Both the position numbers and the translations under genes were made by a program. Below are positions 62,398 to 64,000 of a stretch of DNA of 64,000 nucleotides, in pieces. Each line of letters opens with the position of its first letter. Position 1 is the first letter of the stretch. The notes beneath the pieces are model-generated. The model worked only from the letters and a program-made list of their open reading frames with translations, was not told the origin of the DNA and searched no databases. Source of the stretch: Roseiarcus sp036488815 (GTDB lineage Bacteria; Pseudomonadota; Alphaproteobacteria; Rhizobiales; Beijerinckiaceae); the NCBI GenBank assembly GCA_036488815.1, contig DASXGX010000001.1, positions 21,714 through 85,713 on the forward strand, read 5' to 3'.

Positions 62398-63273
62398 CTA
62401 ACCCCGCCGTCCCCGCGCCCACAGCCACAGCGCCAATTGCCGCCTCCAGGCGGCGGGCTCGGCGAGCGGCGCGAAGGGCGCGGCCGAGGCGCGTTCAAGA
62501 CGCTTGAGATCGAGCCGCGCTGCGCCCAGCGGCACGAAGGCCGGCGCGACAATCGGCGGCAAAGTGGCGATGCGCCGCTCCGCCTCGGCGAGATGATGCA
62601 GCGCGCGCTCGCGCAATTGAGAAAAAACGGCGCTCATTCCCGGCGAGCCCCTGCGCTCGCGCAGATCTTCGCCGGAGACGCCGTTGCCTTCCAACAGATC
62701 GCGCGGCGCATAGGCCGGCCCCCGTCCGCTCGCCCTAGGGAAGGCGCGCAGGACCCGAGTCAGCCCGACCGCGACGCCAGCCGCCTCGCTCGCCTCGTCC
62801 GCGCCGAGATCGCCCCCCTTGCCGAGGATCAGCGCCGCCATCTGGAAGAGCGCCCCGTCGATCTGATGACAGTAGGTCTCGAGCGCAGCCAGCGTCGGCA
62901 TGTCGTCGTCGTAGAGGTCGAACGAACGGGCGTGCAGCAGATCGTCGAACGCCTGCCTCGGCAGCGCGAAACGATCGATCGTGTCGAGCAGCGCGGCGGT
63001 GACGGGATGAGCGGCCGCCTCCCCTGCGCGCTCGCCGATCAGCGCCTCGCGCCACCAGGCGAGCCGCATCTCGCCGGCGAGCGGCTCGCGCACCAGCCCG
63101 CTCACTCGCGCGGTCTCGATGTCGAAGGCGGCGACGGCGTGAAGATGCGGACGGGCGTCTTCGGGGGCGAACAGCGCGCTCAGCCAGCGCTCCCGGGCGG
63201 CTTCGCGCACAAGCTCGCCGCAGTGCTCATAGGCGCGCCGCATGGGTTCGGCGCGCTCGCCGGCTTCGCTCAT
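62398..63273 (-). CDS. Squalene/phytoene synthase-fold protein, NDUFAF6-like
   Basis: A 291-residue isoprenoid-synthase-fold protein. The first Asp-rich site is present in ARSFDLYDDDMPTLAAL, followed by ETYCHQIDGALFQMAALI. The second site, which in true phytoene synthases carries RDxxED, reads RAFPRASGRGPAYAP and has no such aspartates. That pattern matches NDUFAF6, a mitochondrial complex I assembly factor, more than a carotenoid enzyme. The ATG overlaps the stop of an Mth938-type gene, whose relative NDUFAF3 is also a complex I factor. A catalytic role cannot be excluded. Confidence 0.85.
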   Translation of the reverse strand: MSEAGERAEPMRRAYEHCGELVREAARERWLSALFAPEDARPHLHAVAAFDIETARVSGLVREPLAGEMRLAWWREALIGERAGEAAAHPVTAALLDTIDRFALPRQAFDDLLHARSFDLYDDDMPTLAALETYCHQIDGALFQMAALILGKGGDLGADEASEAAGVAVGLTRVLRAFPRASGRGPAYAPRDLLEGNGVSGEDLRERRGSPGMSAVFSQLRERALHHLAEAERRIATLPPIVAPAFVPLGAARLDLKRLERASAAPFAPLAEPAAWRRQLALWLWARGRRG

Positions 63274-63671
63274 GGGGCGGCGATGAGCAGCGCCGCGACG
63301 CGGCGGTTCTCATCCATCATGACGTTGTAGACCCGCGCAGCCGGACCGGTCGCCATCGCCTCGAAGCGAAGGCCGGCGGCGCGCAGGCAATCCTTGAACG
63401 CGCGCGGCAAGGGCGCCATCCGTTCGCCCTGGCCGATCACCAGGAATTCCACCGAGCCCGGCTCGGCCGCCAGTTCCGCGAACAGAGGGGCGAGAATCGC
63501 CGGCGCGAGATCGCGCGCGTTGCCGATGTCGACCGCGCCGATCCCCTTCGGCGTCGCGAGAATGGAGCCGACATGCGACATGCCGGCGAAACGAAATCCG
63601 CCCGACCCATAGGCCTCGATCGCATGGCGACCGGGAACGTAACGATCGAATTTCGGGCGCTCGGCGCTCAC
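63270..63671 (-). CDS. Mth938-domain protein, NDUFAF3-like
   Basis: A 133-residue Mth938-domain (DUF498) protein. Recognised by the core GGFRFAGMSHVGSILATPKG, LFAELAAEPGSVEFLVIGQG and PRAFKDCLRAAGLRFEAM, each in part. Human NDUFAF3 belongs to this family and acts in complex I assembly. The gene starts at GTG 63671, overlapping the secF stop by four bases, and its stop overlaps the next ATG. Linkage to secDF is known for alphaproteobacterial homologues. Confidence 0.9.
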   Translation of the reverse strand: MSAERPKFDRYVPGRHAIEAYGSGGFRFAGMSHVGSILATPKGIGAVDIGNARDLAPAILAPLFAELAAEPGSVEFLVIGQGERMAPLPRAFKDCLRAAGLRFEAMATGPAARVYNVMMDENRRVAALLIAAP

Positions 63672-64000
63672 ACCTTCGCCTTGGCGGCCGCCGCCTCGCT
63701 CTCGCCCGACCTGTCGACCGCATCCGCCCGCACACCGAGATAGATGAGCATCGGCGAACAGATGAAGATCGAGGAGTAGGTCGCGACGAAAATGCCCCAG
63801 ATCATCGCCGCCGAGAACGAGCGGATGACATGGCCGCCGAGGAAGAACAGTGCCAGCAGCGCGAGAAAGACGGTGGTCGCCGTCATGATGGTGCGCGGCA
63901 GCACGGCGTTGATCGACATGTCGATGATTTCGGACGTCGACAGGCGCTTGTATTTGCGCATCACCTCGCGGATGCGGTCGAGCACCACCACCGTCTCGTT
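63668..64000 (-). CDS. secF: SecF protein-export subunit (C-terminal part, cut by window end)
   Basis: The C-terminal 110 residues of SecF, part of the SecDF complex that uses the proton gradient to help Sec-dependent export. The segment TVVVLDRIREVMRKYKR with the conserved NET...VFDR-like core, then the two last spans (TIMTATTVFLALLALFFLG and GIFVATYSSIFICSPMLIY), fit well. The reading frame is open to the window edge. The stop overlaps the GTG of the Mth938 gene. Confidence 0.92.
   Translation of the reverse strand, partial: NETVVVLDRIREVMRKYKRLSTSEIIDMSINAVLPRTIMTATTVFLALLALFFLGGHVIRSFSAAMIWGIFVATYSSIFICSPMLIYLGVRADAVDRSGESEAAAAKAKV

Noticed and set aside
62398..63273. Carotenoid or hopanoid pathway gene
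   Set aside because: The second aspartate motif is missing, no desaturase or cyclase gene is near, and the operon partner points to a complex I assembly factor.

Overview
The window reads as chromosomal DNA of a high-GC alphaproteobacterium, most likely of the order Hyphomicrobiales (Rhizobiales). The evidence is gene content and order rather than a marker gene: the block cysQ / DUF4170 / DUF374 acyltransferase / waaA / lpxK, a fused ispDF, PilZ, DUF1127, DUF1236 and DUF4142 proteins, an ATP12-type assembly factor, and secF followed by an Mth938-type protein. Formate-tetrahydrofolate ligase together with propionyl-CoA carboxylase and both methylmalonyl-CoA mutase subunits would suit a C1-using Beijerinckiaceae/Methylocystaceae-like organism, but that placement is inference. 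I see no rRNA, tRNA, CRISPR array, prophage or insertion sequence. About 75 protein genes fill nearly all the sequence.

Layout. 0.2-0.9 kb: a VapBC toxin-antitoxin pair with a clear palindromic operator. 0.9-10.9 kb, leftward: pccB, an RND efflux adaptor and pump, a degenerate hydrolase, a LysR regulator, an ATP12 factor, an RluC/RluD-type pseudouridine synthase and crcB. 11-20 kb, mostly rightward: GST, a methyltransferase-like membrane protein, ispDF, a phosphoribosyltransferase, an M50 protease with CBS domains, two periplasmic DUF proteins, pdxY, PhzF and Nudix. 20-31 kb: envelope genes (lpxK, waaA, acyltransferases, cysQ, kdsA), queF, a PilZ protein, and a second toxin-antitoxin pair. 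31-36 kb: thrS and a three-GAF GGDEF-EAL protein. 36-41 kb: an overlapping operon of three SGNH-family proteins, an MBOAT acyltransferase and a small membrane protein, preceded by an array of phased palindromes. 41-44 kb: yidD, an IscU-like scaffold, folE, hisI and a patatin. 44-51 kb: an assortment of regulators, hydrolases and stress proteins. 50.5-60 kb: a MetE-like protein, fhs, fucU plus an aldo/keto reductase, and mutB/mutA. 60-64 kb: DUF1127, trmFO, then a leftward operon of secF (cut by the window end), an Mth938/NDUFAF3-like gene and an NDUFAF6-like gene.

How the parts work together. lpxK, waaA, kdsA and the acyltransferases serve lipopolysaccharide and membrane lipid synthesis. The MBOAT/SGNH operon probably O-acylates a cell-surface or periplasmic polymer. 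pccB with mutA/mutB converts propionyl-CoA to succinyl-CoA, and fhs feeds formate into folate C1 metabolism. ATP12, Mth938 and the NDUFAF6-like gene are homologues of factors that help assemble ATP synthase and complex I in mitochondria. Many genes overlap by four bases, so translational coupling appears widespread. Three copies of a dispersed hairpin repeat all sit between convergent genes.
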